DNA of 39,662 nt from Planctomycetes bacterium ADurb.Bin069. GTDB lineage: Bacteria > Planctomycetota > UBA8108 > UBA8890 > UBA8898. Under the pieces are notes generated by a model. That model saw only the letters and a program-made list of their open reading frames with translations, was not told the DNA's origin and searched no databases. Below are positions 7,645 through 16,441 of this stretch, in pieces (position 1 is the stretch's first letter; every line of letters starts with the position of its first letter). The stretch spans positions 1 through 39,662 of the forward strand of contig MWEK01000039.1 of the NCBI GenBank assembly GCA_002070955.1. The letters run 5' to 3'. A program made the translations under genes and the position numbers.

Positions 7645-9624
7645 ATGGATTTCTTCGAGCACCAGGACAAGGCGCGGCGGCGCACAGGGCGGCTGATCTG
7701 GTTCCTCGCGCTGGCCGTGGTAGGCATCATCGCCGCGCTCTATCTCGTCGTCTGGTTCGGCATGATGCTGGTGGCCGGGTACGACGCCAGGCCCGGCGAC
7801 CCCAATGCGTACGCCGGCTCGTTTTGGCACCCGGAATTGTTCCTCATCGTGGCGGCGGGCACGCTGGCCGTGATCCTGCTGAGCAGCCTGTACAAGACGG
7901 CGCAACTGGCCTCCGGCGGCCACGCCGTGGCCGTGTTGCTGGGCGCGCGGAGGATCGACCCGCAGACGCACGAGCCGGCCGAACGGCGCCTGCTCAACGT
8001 CGTGGAGGAGATGGCCCTGGCCGCGGGCATGCCCGTCCCGCCGGTCTACATGATGGACGCCGAAGCGGGCATCAACGCCTTCGCCGCCGGCCACGACCCG
8101 CGCGACGCCGTGATCGGCGTCACGCACGGGTGCCTGAAGTACCTCGATCGCGACGAGTTGCAGGGCGTCATCGCCCACGAGTTCAGCCACATCCTGAACG
8201 GCGACATGCGGCTGAACCTGCGCCTGGTGGGCATTCTGTACGGGATTCTCGTCCTGGCGCTGATCGGCCGGATCGTCCTGCGCAGCATGCGCCACGTCGG
8301 CCGGAGCCGCAGCAGGAGCGGCGGCGGAGCGGTCGTGGTCATGGCGATCTTGGGCGTGGGGTTGGTCGTCATCGGCTCCATCGGGTTTTTCTTCGCCCGG
8401 GCGATCAAGAGCGCCGTCGCGCGCCAGCGCGAGTACCTGGCCGACGCCTCGGCCGTGCAGTTTACGCGGCTTCCCGACGGTATCGCCGGCGCGCTCAAGA
8501 AAATCGGCGGCCGCGGCGAAACGTCGGAGGTCCACAATCAGAACGCCGAAGAGATCAGCCACATGTTTTTCGGGAACGCCTTCGGCAGCTTCAGTCGGCG
8601 GATCTTCGACACCCACCCGCCGCTGGCCGACCGGATCAAGCGCATCGACCCGCGCTTCGACGGCAAGTTCCCGGCGCGGGTCGAACCCGTCGCGGTCTCG
8701 GCCGCGCTGCTCGAGGCGGAGACGAAACGCGCGCGCCCGCCGGCGCGGGTTTTCGGCGCGGTGCTCGGCGGCGCCGCCGCCGCCATTGCCGTCGACCCGG
8801 CGGCCGTCCTTGGACGCATCGGCGTGCCGGGCTTGGAGGACATGCTTCTTTCGGCGGAGATGCTCGCGGCCATTCCCCCGCCGCTTCGCGAGGCGGCGCG
8901 CGAGCCGTACGATGCCCGGGCGGTGGTGTACGCCGTGCTTCTGGACCGCGACCCGGCCATGCGCGGGCGGCAGCTCGAAACGCTGCGCACCATGGCCGGG
9001 GAACGGGTGCGCCAGACGACCGAAGGGCTCGCGCCCTTGATCGACGGGCTGCCCGAGGAAGCGCGGCTGGCCCTCATCGACACCACTTTCCCGGCGCTCA
9101 GCCTGCTTTCGCCCGCGCAGTATCTCGCCTTCCGCCAGGACGTCGACCGGCTCATTCACGCCGACGACAAGGTGGAGCTCATGGAGTACGCCGTTCGCAG
9201 CATGGTGCTTCGAAACTTGGATGTGCACTTCGGAATGGCTCAGCCGCCGGCCGCTCGCCACGGGCGCCTGGCTCCGCTCCTACCGGCGTTGATCCGCGTG
9301 CTGTCGGCGCTGGCGCACGCCGGCCAGAGCGACGCCGCCGAGGTGCGCCGAGCCTTCGACGCGGGCATGGCCCGCGTGGGTCAGACCGGCGCGCCGCTGC
9401 CCCGGGAGCAATGCGCGCTGGACGACGTCGACGCGGCGCTGGGAGAGCTGGCCGAAGCCGAGCCGCTCCTGAAGCGCCGCATTCTCGGCGCATGCATGGC
9501 GTGCGTGGCGGTGGACGGCATGGTGACCCCGCGGGAGGCGACGCTGCTGCGCGCGGTGGCGGCCGTCCTGGGCGTGCCGATTTCCCCGCTCGCGGCGCCG
9601 GGCGGAGAAACGCCCCCCGCGTGA
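7645..9624 (+). CDS. HtpX-like M48 family membrane metalloprotease with long C-terminal extension
   Basis: 659 residues, roughly twice the length of HtpX. Membrane segments are seen at about 14-38, 63-82, 194-212 and 231-254. The gluzincin zinc site is intact: H178-E179-F-S-H182 in IAHEFSHILNGD, with the third ligand E263 in REYLADASAV. A typical substrate-cleft segment with NAFAAGHDPRDAVIGVT lies upstream. After the usual end of the M48 domain (HPPLADRIKRIDPRF, about 330-345) about 310 more residues follow: a membrane-like Ala/Gly stretch, helices, and a TerB-like end (about 612-645, VAVDGMVTPREATLLRAVAA). It probably degrades damaged membrane proteins, in concert with LemA. A strong hairpin overlaps the stop codon. 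Confidence 0.9.
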   Translation: MDFFEHQDKARRRTGRLIWFLALAVVGIIAALYLVVWFGMMLVAGYDARPGDPNAYAGSFWHPELFLIVAAGTLAVILLSSLYKTAQLASGGHAVAVLLGARRIDPQTHEPAERRLLNVVEEMALAAGMPVPPVYMMDAEAGINAFAAGHDPRDAVIGVTHGCLKYLDRDELQGVIAHEFSHILNGDMRLNLRLVGILYGILVLALIGRIVLRSMRHVGRSRSRSGGGAVVVMAILGVGLVVIGSIGFFFARAIKSAVARQREYLADASAVQFTRLPDGIAGALKKIGGRGETSEVHNQNAEEISHMFFGNAFGSFSRRIFDTHPPLADRIKRIDPRFDGKFPARVEPVAVSAALLEAETKRARPPARVFGAVLGGAAAAIAVDPAAVLGRIGVPGLEDMLLSAEMLAAIPPPLREAAREPYDARAVVYAVLLDRDPAMRGRQLETLRTMAGERVRQTTEGLAPLIDGLPEEARLALIDTTFPALSLLSPAQYLAFRQDVDRLIHADDKVELMEYAVRSMVLRNLDVHFGMAQPPAARHGRLAPLLPALIRVLSALAHAGQSDAAEVRRAFDAGMARVGQTGAPLPREQCALDDVDAALGELAEAEPLLKRRILGACMACVAVDGMVTPREATLLRAVAAVLGVPISPLAAPGGETPPA

Positions 9625-9637
9625 GCCCGCGGGGGGC
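9612..9637 (+). terminator. Hairpin at the end of the M48 gene
   Basis: GCCCCCCGCG (9612-9621) pairs perfectly with CGCGGGGGGC (9628-9637) around a 6-base loop containing the TGA stop. The stem is a 10-bp all-GC helix but no U-tract follows, so it may be a weak terminator or an mRNA 3' end stabiliser. Confidence 0.5.
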
Positions 9638-9713
9638 TGCGGCGGAAAACGAGCTCGCGCGCCGGCAACAACGGTCCGATCGGGAGACAACCCGAGGGAG
9701 AAGGAGGATAGTC

Positions 9714-12014
9714 ATGCGTTACATGCCGGTCGTCACCTTGGTCTGGGCGGCGTTCGCGGCGGCCGGCGATGACGGCGGCACGGCGATCGCGCGCCTGGAG
9801 AGCGGGGAATACGCGCTGCGCCGCGGCGGGAGGGAATACGCGCGCTGCGCGCTGCCGGCGGTGAAAGGCGTCGAGCCGCCGGCGGTGGCCGTGGCCGCCG
9901 CCGGCGATGGCTGGACGCGGCTGCGTCTGACTTGGACGCTCCCGAAGGCCGTCGCCCAAGACGAGGCGGCCCTGACCTTCCGCCTTCCGGAAGACGTCGA
10001 TTTCTGGTGGGCGCCGCACCTGGCCCCGAACGCCGGGGACTGCATCGCGCAGCATGTCTTCCGCTCGCCGGCGTTGATCGCCGCGGCGGGGCCGCGCGTT
10101 CTCGCCATCGTCCCGGACCTGGATATCTGCGGGGCCGCCGCGGCGACGCCGTGGTTCATGGACATCGATGCGCCCGCCCGAACCCTGGTCCTGGGGCTCG
10201 GCCAGACGAAAATCATCGGCCATGTTCACTACCACCGGGCGCCGGGCATGGTCCTCGGCCCCGGCACGGTGGAGCTGGGGTTCTATGCGACGGCCTACGA
10301 GGACCCCGCGGCGCCGCCCAATCCGTGGGCGCGGACGGCGGCGTTTCTCTGGACGCGCTGGGGCCGGCCGCTCTTCGAGCGGGGCGAGCCCGCGACGGCG
10401 CCGTTGGACGCCTATGTGACCCACACGTACCGCTGGGCCTTCGAGTCGTGGAAGGAGGCCATTTGGCAGGAGTTCACCTTGGATGGCGTCCGCGTCGGGG
10501 CTCCCAAATTCATCGCCAACACGACGGAATCGCCCAACTACCCGGGGCCCATGGATCAACGCGAGTTCCTGTCGATCTGGAACCAGGCGTGGTTTTCGTC
10601 GCTCAGGTCGGCGACGGGCGTGGCGCGCTGGGCCCGCCGCAAGGGCGACGCCGCCCTCGGAGAGAAGGCGGAGCTGACGAAAGCCTTCGCCCTCGCCGCG
10701 CCCATGCGCGACGGGCTCTTCCCCGCCGTCTACCGAACCGCCATGGAGCAGGTGGAGGTGGGAGGCGTCCGCGTCAACCGGTCGAAGGGTTGGGCCACCG
10801 GCTACTGGACGAACTCCAACCGCGTGCCTTGGGAGCGGGGCGTGACGGACGCCTGGTATCACATCCTCGACGCGAGCTTCACGGCGCTGCTCATGCTGCG
10901 CTGGAACGAGGAGATCGCGCCCGATCCCAAGCTCGCGGCCTACGCCGAAACTTACGCGACGAAGCTGCTCTCGCTCCAGGACGCGAAGGGTTTCTTTCCG
11001 GCCTGGATCGAGCCGGCCACGGGGCGGATCTCCGAGGTTCTCCGGGAATCGCCCGAGTCGGCGATGAGCGCGACGTGCCTGCTGAAGCTTGCGGCGGTGA
11101 CGGGCGCAGAGCGTTGGCGGCGCGCGGCGCTCAAGACGGTCGATGCGCTGATCCGCGACATCATTCCCCAGGGACGCTGGGAGGACTTCGAGACCTACTG
11201 GTCCTGCTGCGGTTGGGGCAAGGAGGAGTTCCTCGGGCGGAAGGTCCCGCGCTGCGGCATGTTCAAGTCCAACACGCTCTCGATGTTTTGGACCGCGGAG
11301 GCGCTGCTGGAGGCCTATCGGGCGACGCGCCGCGACGAGTATCTCCGGTGGGGCCGGCGCGTCCTGGACGAGCTGTCCATGTACCAGCAGGTCTGGCAGC
11401 CGCCTTTTATCCATGTGCCGGCCCTGGGAGGCTTCGGCGTCATGAACTTCGACGGGGAGTGGAACGACTCCCGCCAGACGCTCTTCTGCGAGCTCTTCAT
11501 GGATTACTACCGCGCCACCGGCGATCCCGTGCTCTTCGAGCGGGGCACGGCGGCGCTCCGGTCGGGCTTCGTCATGATGTACTGCCCGGAGAACCCGAAG
11601 GCGAAGCCGCTCTGGGAAAAGGTGTGGCCGTTCTTCGGCAAGGAAGACTACGGCTTCACCATGGAGAACTACGGCCATGTGGGCACGGCGGACCGCGGCG
11701 GCGGCGGCATCGGGAGCTTCACGATCTACGACTGGGGCAACGGCGCCGCGGCGGAGGCGCGCAACCGCGTTTACGACCATTACGGCGACGTGTACGTCGA
11801 TCGAGCCCGCGGCCACGCCTTCGGCATCGACGGCGTGGCGGCGGAGTTTCGCGGCGGCGCGATCCGTCTGGTCGACCGCGTCGCCCGGCCGCGGAAGGTG
11901 AAAGTCGTTTTCGAAGACGGCTCCGCGCTGGCGATCGAGCTCGACGGCGCCGCCGTGGTTCCGCTGGAGGGCGCGTCCGAGGCGGGGTCCTCGAGGCCGG
12001 CGGGCGGGAGGTGA
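9714..12014 (+). CDS. Secreted helical, six-hairpin-glycosidase-like protein of unknown substrate
   Basis: 766 residues. ATG 9714 follows AAGGAGGATAGTC. The signal peptide is short (MRYMPVVTLVWAAFAAAGDD). Residues about 20-200 are beta-rich (LRLTWTLPKA, DVDFWWAPHLAPN). From about 240 the pattern is alternating helices with aromatic loop motifs typical of (alpha/alpha)6 barrels: TDAWYHILDASFTALLMLRW, ETYWSCCGWGKEEF, FKSNTLSMFWTAEALLEAY, FNFDGEWNDSRQTLFCELF-like MNFDGEWNDSRQTLF. Acidic residues in these loops (E/D near EWND and ESPESAM) could be catalytic, but I cannot name a CAZy family. The C-terminal 80 residues return to beta-sandwich. Expected role: extracytoplasmic carbohydrate processing, inferred from fold pattern and neighbours. 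No clear promoter was found in the 89-base gap after the M48 gene. Confidence 0.8.
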   Translation: MRYMPVVTLVWAAFAAAGDDGGTAIARLESGEYALRRGGREYARCALPAVKGVEPPAVAVAAAGDGWTRLRLTWTLPKAVAQDEAALTFRLPEDVDFWWAPHLAPNAGDCIAQHVFRSPALIAAAGPRVLAIVPDLDICGAAAATPWFMDIDAPARTLVLGLGQTKIIGHVHYHRAPGMVLGPGTVELGFYATAYEDPAAPPNPWARTAAFLWTRWGRPLFERGEPATAPLDAYVTHTYRWAFESWKEAIWQEFTLDGVRVGAPKFIANTTESPNYPGPMDQREFLSIWNQAWFSSLRSATGVARWARRKGDAALGEKAELTKAFALAAPMRDGLFPAVYRTAMEQVEVGGVRVNRSKGWATGYWTNSNRVPWERGVTDAWYHILDASFTALLMLRWNEEIAPDPKLAAYAETYATKLLSLQDAKGFFPAWIEPATGRISEVLRESPESAMSATCLLKLAAVTGAERWRRAALKTVDALIRDIIPQGRWEDFETYWSCCGWGKEEFLGRKVPRCGMFKSNTLSMFWTAEALLEAYRATRRDEYLRWGRRVLDELSMYQQVWQPPFIHVPALGGFGVMNFDGEWNDSRQTLFCELFMDYYRATGDPVLFERGTAALRSGFVMMYCPENPKAKPLWEKVWPFFGKEDYGFTMENYGHVGTADRGGGGIGSFTIYDWGNGAAAEARNRVYDHYGDVYVDRARGHAFGIDGVAAEFRGGAIRLVDRVARPRKVKVVFEDGSALAIELDGAAVVPLEGASEAGSSRPAGGR

Positions 12015-12041
12015 AGGCGCGCGTCGCGCCGCCTCCGCCCG

Positions 12042-12070
12042 TTGACTGATACGCGCCCCGTGGGTAGCAT
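12042..12070 (+). promoter_or_regulatory. Candidate sigma70-like promoter for the small lipoprotein gene
   Basis: TTGACT (12042-12047), 17-base spacer, TAGCAT (12065-12070). Predicted start near 12077. That places the in-frame ATG at 12071 upstream of the transcript and supports the start at 12203, with a leader of about 126 bases. Confidence 0.5.
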
Positions 12071-12202
12071 ATGTCCGGATTCGCGCGTGGTAGGGAGCGC
12101 CGTGGGAGTCCGAGGTCGATCCCGCCGGACAGGGCGGCGGTCGCGGTTGCCTCGGCGGCGGTGTTCGCTCTCGCCCGCGGAACGTTCATGCGAGGTAAGG
12201 CT

Positions 12203-12727
12203 ATGTGTTCGAGAGTTTGCGTGCTGTTGTCCTTGGTGCTCCTCCTTCCGGCCTGCGGCTCGAAGACGGAGCCCGGAGCCCCGGCCCCCGGAGCCCCGGG
12301 CGGCGGCGGGGCCGCCGTGGACATGAAGACGCCTTACCTGACTGAGAAGAAGATCGAGGGCATGATCGCCCTTACCAAGGATAATCCCAATTTTTGGGCG
12401 TCCCGCGCAGGGAAGCCGCCGTCGGCGGCGACCGCGGAGATGCACGCCCTGGCGAAGAAGTACGGATTCTCGAACTTCCAGGACCTGGCCGAGACCGCGG
12501 CGCGCGTGACCATGGGCATGGCGGCCGTGGGGATGGCGAAACTCAACGCGAGCGAATTCGAGGAGGCTCGGCAGGCGATGAAGGACAGTCCCGGCCTGCC
12601 GGCTGACATGAAGGGTCTGATGCAGAAACATGTGGAGGATACGATGGCCGCGACCGGCGATCTCAACGAGAAGGACCGCAAACTCGTCGAGAAATACTAC
12701 GACCGGCTCGATGCGCTGTCGGATTAG
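12203..12727 (+). CDS. Small predicted lipoprotein, unknown function
   Basis: 174 residues from ATG 12203, chosen over in-frame ATGs at 12071 and 12188 because GAGGTAAGG precedes it and the promoter candidate lies around 12070. A lipoprotein signal is clear: MCSRVCVLLSLVLLLPACGS, lipobox L15-P-A-C18. A Pro/Gly/Ala linker (about 22-42) leads to a soluble helical domain (about 45-174; EKKIEGMIALTKDNPNFW, KKYGFSNFQDLAETAARVTM, NEKDRKLVEKYYDRLD). No family recognised. The helix pattern resembles small periplasmic proteins but nothing specific. It converges with the HEAT-repeat gene. Confidence 0.8.
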   Translation: MCSRVCVLLSLVLLLPACGSKTEPGAPAPGAPGGGGAAVDMKTPYLTEKKIEGMIALTKDNPNFWASRAGKPPSAATAEMHALAKKYGFSNFQDLAETAARVTMGMAAVGMAKLNASEFEEARQAMKDSPGLPADMKGLMQKHVEDTMAATGDLNEKDRKLVEKYYDRLDALSD

Positions 12728-12752
12728 AAATAGGAGGAACCGCGCGCGGCGC

Positions 12753-12786
12753 CCGCGGATTCTCCCGCGGCGGTCGCTTTCCGCCG
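12753..12786. terminator. Hairpins between convergent genes
   Basis: Two alternative stems lie between the lipoprotein and HEAT-repeat stops: CCGCGG (12753-12758) with CCGCGG (12765-12770), and CGGCGG (12768-12773) with CCGCCG (12781-12786). They share bases and cannot form together. Neither has a long U-tract; a bidirectional end is plausible. Confidence 0.3.
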
Positions 12787-12810
12787 AGCGCCGTTATCCT
12801 CTGCCGCGCC

Positions 12811-14991
12811 TTACTCGGGCACCGGTAGGAGGACGGGCGCGTTCTCCCGCAGCGTCACCTCGCCCTGCTTGCCGTCGATCCGGTACGCGATCTTCAACTG
12901 CTTGACGACTCCGGGAACGGGATCGCCGCCGAAACTCGTGTTGTAGTTCGGCGACGGCAGGAGGATCAGCGGAAAGCCGCCCGCGTACCTGGCGAGCGTC
13001 GCGGTCACATCCTTCACCGTCGCGCCCGCGCCGTACTCGGCCTTGAGGATCTCGATTTTCATGGGCGCGCGGCCGAGCTGGGCCAGCAGCGCGGGGACGT
13101 CCGCCGAATCGCCGCCGATCTTCTGCGCCATGGCCAGCGCCGCGGCGCCCGCCTCGTCCTTGAGCTCGGGCGTCTTCGCGGCCTCGACGAGCGCGCGGAG
13201 CATCGCGATGCTCGGATGCTTGGCCATGGCGTCCAGGGCGAGCTTGCGCTCCTCGGGGCGCTTGGCCGCGCGCAGCGCCGCCGCGCACATTTCGGCGCGC
13301 TGCGGCTCCGGCTGGGGGAAATCCCGGGCGAGGCGCAGGTACCCCTGCAAGGCCCGGGCCTGGTTCTGGGGGCTGGACGCCGTGCGCGTCAGATCGAGGA
13401 GCGCAGGCGCCGCATCCGTCGTCAGCCACTGGCCGAGCATGCGGATGGCGGTGTCTTGCAGCTCCGCGTCGTCGTCCTTGGCCGCCTCGACCATGGTCGC
13501 GAGCGCCTTGGCGCCGCCCATGGCGCCGAGAACCTCCAGAAGCGTGCTGCGCGGCGAGACCGGCACCCAGACCCAGTTCCCCGCCGACTCGCGGCGCCTT
13601 TTCAAGACGGTGCTCTTCGTCGACACCGGCAGGTCCCAGAGGGCATCGGCCAACTGCGCGGCGCAGGCCTCGCCGTCCGGCATGCGGATGCAGGCCGCAA
13701 GGAGGGCCCGCTCGGCCGGCTCGCCGTCCTCGGCGTGCCGGGGCGCCGTTGCGCGCCCGATCAGGAAGGCCAGGTCGGCCGGGCCGATGGCCGCACCCAG
13801 CGCCGTGAGCGCCGCGGCGCGCACACCCGCCTCGGCGTCATCCGCGGCCTTGATAAGGGCCGGGACGGCGGCCGCGATGCGCCGCTTGCCCGCAAGCTCG
13901 ATCAGAACGGCGCGCATGGGGCCGCCTGCGGCATCGAGGCGCGCGGCGAGTTCCGCGTCCACGTCCTTGCCGGACAAATCCTCCAGAGCGGCCTTGGCCG
14001 CTTGCGCCACGTCGGCATCGGCCTGCGCGGCGGCGTCCAAAAGGAGCGGCAGGCAGGCGGCGCTTCCGACCCGGCCGAGCACGCCCATGGCCGCGAGCTT
14101 GACGGGCTTCGATCCGCTCGCCGCCGCCTGGAGGATGGCGGGCAGCGTCGAGGGATCGTCGCGGTCGGCCAGCGCCATGAGGAGCAGCGCCTGCCGCTCG
14201 GGCGTCGCGCGCTCGAGCGCCGCCGCCAGCGCCTTGGTCACGTCGGCGCCGGGCATCTCGCGGGCGACCGTGAGCCCCAGCGCGAACAGCGCCTTGTCGG
14301 CCGCGGCAAGCTGCGCGGCCAGAAGCGGAACGCCGGCGGCCTGCCGCGCGAGGATCGCGCCGCGGGTCGCATCGACGAGGCGCTGCTTGGGCATGTCGGC
14401 GCTGTTGCGGACCGCGTCGTAGAGTTTCACGGCGGCGTCCCTCATGCCGGCGGCGAGCAGCCTCTCGGCGCATAGGACGCAGCCCTCGCCCACGGCGGGA
14501 CGCACCGCGACGGGGGCGCCGGCCAGGGCGCGGGTCAACACCGCGGCGGCCGGCGCGCCGCCGATGGCGCCGAGCGCGGCGGCCGCGGCGGAGGCGACCT
14601 CGACGTCGTCGTTCGCGAGGAGTCCGGCGAGCGTGTCGACCGCGGCCGCATCGCGGCGCACGCCGATCGAATTGACGATGCCCACCAGCGGGAGCCCCGC
14701 GACCTTGCCGGCGGCCTCGCGCAAGGCGGCGTCGGCCTCGGGCCCCGGAATCGCCTCCAGCGCGATGCGCGCCCACGAGGTGAGCTCCGCGTCGGGCAGG
14801 AGCGCCGCCAGGGCCGGCACCGCCTCCTTGGTGCCGTACAGGACGAGCCGCTTGCAGGTGATCGCCTTTTCCGCCCGCGGCGCGTCCGACCGCAGGATCG
14901 CGATCAGCCGCCCTTCGTTTTCCTCGGCGGCCTGAGCCGGCGCCGCCGCCCACAGGGTCAGAAGCAACGTGACGCAGCCTAGTTTGTGCAT
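12811..14991 (-). CDS. Exported HEAT-repeat protein
   Basis: 726 residues. ATG 14991 is chosen (AAGGACCGAGAA upstream) rather than 15021, because it starts a clean signal peptide, MHKLGCVTLLLTLWAAAPAQA. The mature protein is a long series of paired helices with HEAT/PBS-lyase-like periodicity of 30-40 residues (AVPALAALLPDAELTSWARI, LAGLLANDDVEVASAAAAAL, AVPALIKAADDAEAGVRAAA, ALATMVEAAKDDDAELQDTA). The last 70 residues (about 655-726) are different, with beta character (MKIEILKAEYGAGATVKDV, ITYRIDGKQG-like AYRIDGKQGEVTL). HEAT solenoids bind other proteins; such exported versions are common in planctomycetes and of unknown partner. It follows the Tat-exported Gfo/Idh gene by 51 bases and is probably co-transcribed. 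Confidence 0.85.
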   Translation of the reverse strand: MHKLGCVTLLLTLWAAAPAQAAEENEGRLIAILRSDAPRAEKAITCKRLVLYGTKEAVPALAALLPDAELTSWARIALEAIPGPEADAALREAAGKVAGLPLVGIVNSIGVRRDAAAVDTLAGLLANDDVEVASAAAAALGAIGGAPAAAVLTRALAGAPVAVRPAVGEGCVLCAERLLAAGMRDAAVKLYDAVRNSADMPKQRLVDATRGAILARQAAGVPLLAAQLAAADKALFALGLTVAREMPGADVTKALAAALERATPERQALLLMALADRDDPSTLPAILQAAASGSKPVKLAAMGVLGRVGSAACLPLLLDAAAQADADVAQAAKAALEDLSGKDVDAELAARLDAAGGPMRAVLIELAGKRRIAAAVPALIKAADDAEAGVRAAALTALGAAIGPADLAFLIGRATAPRHAEDGEPAERALLAACIRMPDGEACAAQLADALWDLPVSTKSTVLKRRRESAGNWVWVPVSPRSTLLEVLGAMGGAKALATMVEAAKDDDAELQDTAIRMLGQWLTTDAAPALLDLTRTASSPQNQARALQGYLRLARDFPQPEPQRAEMCAAALRAAKRPEERKLALDAMAKHPSIAMLRALVEAAKTPELKDEAGAAALAMAQKIGGDSADVPALLAQLGRAPMKIEILKAEYGAGATVKDVTATLARYAGGFPLILLPSPNYNTSFGGDPVPGVVKQLKIAYRIDGKQGEVTLRENAPVLLPVPE

Positions 14992-15042
14992 TTCTCGGTC
15001 CTTGTCATTGCCGCCGCGCATGGCGCGCCTCGGGCGTCGTCC

Positions 15043-16329
15043 TCAGATTCTCCACGGCTCGCGCATCGCCTCCGACCGCAGCCGGTTGGCCTGCTCGTCC
15101 CCGATGAATTCGTTCTTCGCCGGATCGTAAGCGAGCTTCCGGTTCAGGAAGATGGCGATGTTGGCGGCGTGGCAGGCAATGTGCGAGTAGCACGCGGCCT
15201 CGGCGTTGGTCAAGGGCTGGCGGCGCGACTTCACGCAGTTGAGGAAATCGCGCACGTGGAACGTCGCCGGGTAGCCGCCGATCTCGGCGACCTTCCGGCC
15301 GGCGAGCAGCTCCGGCGAGCTCAGGACCAGCTTGCCGTTGTCGCCCGCCTCGACCCAGCCGGCCTCGCCCTCGAAGCGCACCGGGCAGGAGCCGAGGGGC
15401 AGCCAGCCATCGTCGCGAATGACGAGCTTGACGCCGTCGGCGTAGCGGGCGATCACGCGGCCGTTCACCGGCGGGTTGTACTCGACCGGCGCGGTGTTGT
15501 CGGCGTTGGCCGCCCACTGGCAAAGATCGACGCAATGAGAGCCCCATTCCAGGACCCCGCCGCCCACCAGCCCGCCGCCCTTCTCGAAGTTGAAACCGTC
15601 CAGGTGGCGCTGGTTGAACGGGCGCCAGGCCGCCGGGCCGAGGTACATGTCCCAGTCGACGACCTCCTTGTCGGGCAGGGGCTGGGCCTCGGCCCAGCCG
15701 CTCATGGCCGTGGCCAGCCCGGCCGGCTGGGCGTGGACCGCGAGGAGCTTGCCGAGCTTGCCGGTGCGGGCCAGCTCGCAGGCGAAGGCGAAGTGCGGCA
15801 GGTTCCGGCGCTGCGTGCCCGCCTGGTAGACGCGGCCCGTGCGGCGGAAGACCTCGGCGAGCGCCAGGCTTTGGGCGATGTTCTTCGTGCAGGGCTTCTC
15901 GCAGTAGACATCCTTGCCGGCCTTGGCGGCGTAGGCCGAGGCCGTCGCGTGCCAGTTCGGGCCCGTGGCGATCAGCACGGCGTCGATGTCCTCGCGCGCC
16001 AGGAGGTCGCGGAAATCGCGGTACATGGCGCAGTCCTTGTTGCCGTAGCGCTTATCGGTCATGTCCTTCACGGCCGTGCGCCGCGCGGCTTTGATGTCGC
16101 ACACGGCGATGAAGCGGACATCGGGCTCGCCCAGGAAACACCCCAGGACGTAGGTGCCGCGGCTGCCGATGCCGATGCCGCCCACGGCGATGCGGTCGCC
16201 GGCGGGCACGGCGCCGTCCAAGCCGAGCGCGGCCGCCGAGACCGCGCGCGGTATCATGCCCAGGGCTCCGGCTCCGAGCGCGGTTTGCAGAAACTTCCGC
16301 CGAGCAACGCGTGCGCCATGGTGAGACAT
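15043..16329 (-). CDS. Tat-exported Gfo/Idh/MocA family oxidoreductase
   Basis: 428 residues. ATG 16329 follows GGAGAG. A twin-arginine signal (R10-R11-K-F-L-Q then a hydrophobic AL/GA stretch) predicts folded export with NAD(P) already bound, as in glucose-fructose oxidoreductase. The Rossmann motif is GGIGIGSRG, followed by FIAVCDI. The conserved lysine is K145 in YCEKPCTKN; the C-terminal beta-sheet domain has GGGLVGGGVLEWGSHCVDL. Family enzymes oxidise or reduce sugar hydroxyls, often at C3 of glycosides. The substrate is unknown. A near-consensus promoter lies in the 112-base gap from the GH172 gene, so it can be transcribed with or without it. This is the bacterial-planctomycete type common beside DUF1080 genes. 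Confidence 0.9.
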   Translation of the reverse strand: MSHHGARVARRKFLQTALGAGALGMIPRAVSAAALGLDGAVPAGDRIAVGGIGIGSRGTYVLGCFLGEPDVRFIAVCDIKAARRTAVKDMTDKRYGNKDCAMYRDFRDLLAREDIDAVLIATGPNWHATASAYAAKAGKDVYCEKPCTKNIAQSLALAEVFRRTGRVYQAGTQRRNLPHFAFACELARTGKLGKLLAVHAQPAGLATAMSGWAEAQPLPDKEVVDWDMYLGPAAWRPFNQRHLDGFNFEKGGGLVGGGVLEWGSHCVDLCQWAANADNTAPVEYNPPVNGRVIARYADGVKLVIRDDGWLPLGSCPVRFEGEAGWVEAGDNGKLVLSSPELLAGRKVAEIGGYPATFHVRDFLNCVKSRRQPLTNAEAACYSHIACHAANIAIFLNRKLAYDPAKNEFIGDEQANRLRSEAMREPWRI

Positions 16330-16402
16330 GTGAACTCTCCGTTCTCAGGAACGCCTCGTCGTCCTTCGCGCGCCGGCCGCTTCCAGCCGGGCCGCCTTTC
16401 TG

Positions 16403-16432
16403 ATTATAAGCGCCGCCGAGGGCGGCGGGCAA
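16403..16432 (-). promoter_or_regulatory. Promoter candidate with perfect TATAAT, for the Tat-exported oxidoreductase
   Basis: On the minus strand TTGCCC (16432-16427), 18-base spacer, TATAAT (16408-16403). Predicted start near 16396, leader about 66 bases. The spacer contains a perfect inverted repeat (16411-16417 with 16421-16427). Confidence 0.5.
16411..16427. repeat. Inverted repeat inside a promoter spacer
   Basis: CGCCGCC and GGCGGCG separated by GAG form a perfect 7-bp stem. It lies 14 bases past the GH172 stop and between the -35 and -10 of the next promoter. It could act as an operator, or as a partial terminator for GH172 transcripts (no U-tract follows). Confidence 0.4.
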
Positions 16433-16441
16433 CGGCGCGGC

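Noticed and set aside
9381..11816. 811-codon minus-strand open frame opposite the secreted helical protein
   Set aside because: Shadow of the plus-strand gene; composition is His/Arg/Pro-rich and no motif is visible.
12071..12202. N-terminal extension of the small lipoprotein
   Set aside because: It lies at or upstream of the predicted transcription start and would bury the lipoprotein signal.
16411..16427. Intrinsic terminator for GH172
   Set aside because: The stem is perfect but followed by CTTATAATC instead of a U-tract, and it lies inside a promoter spacer; kept only as an inverted repeat.
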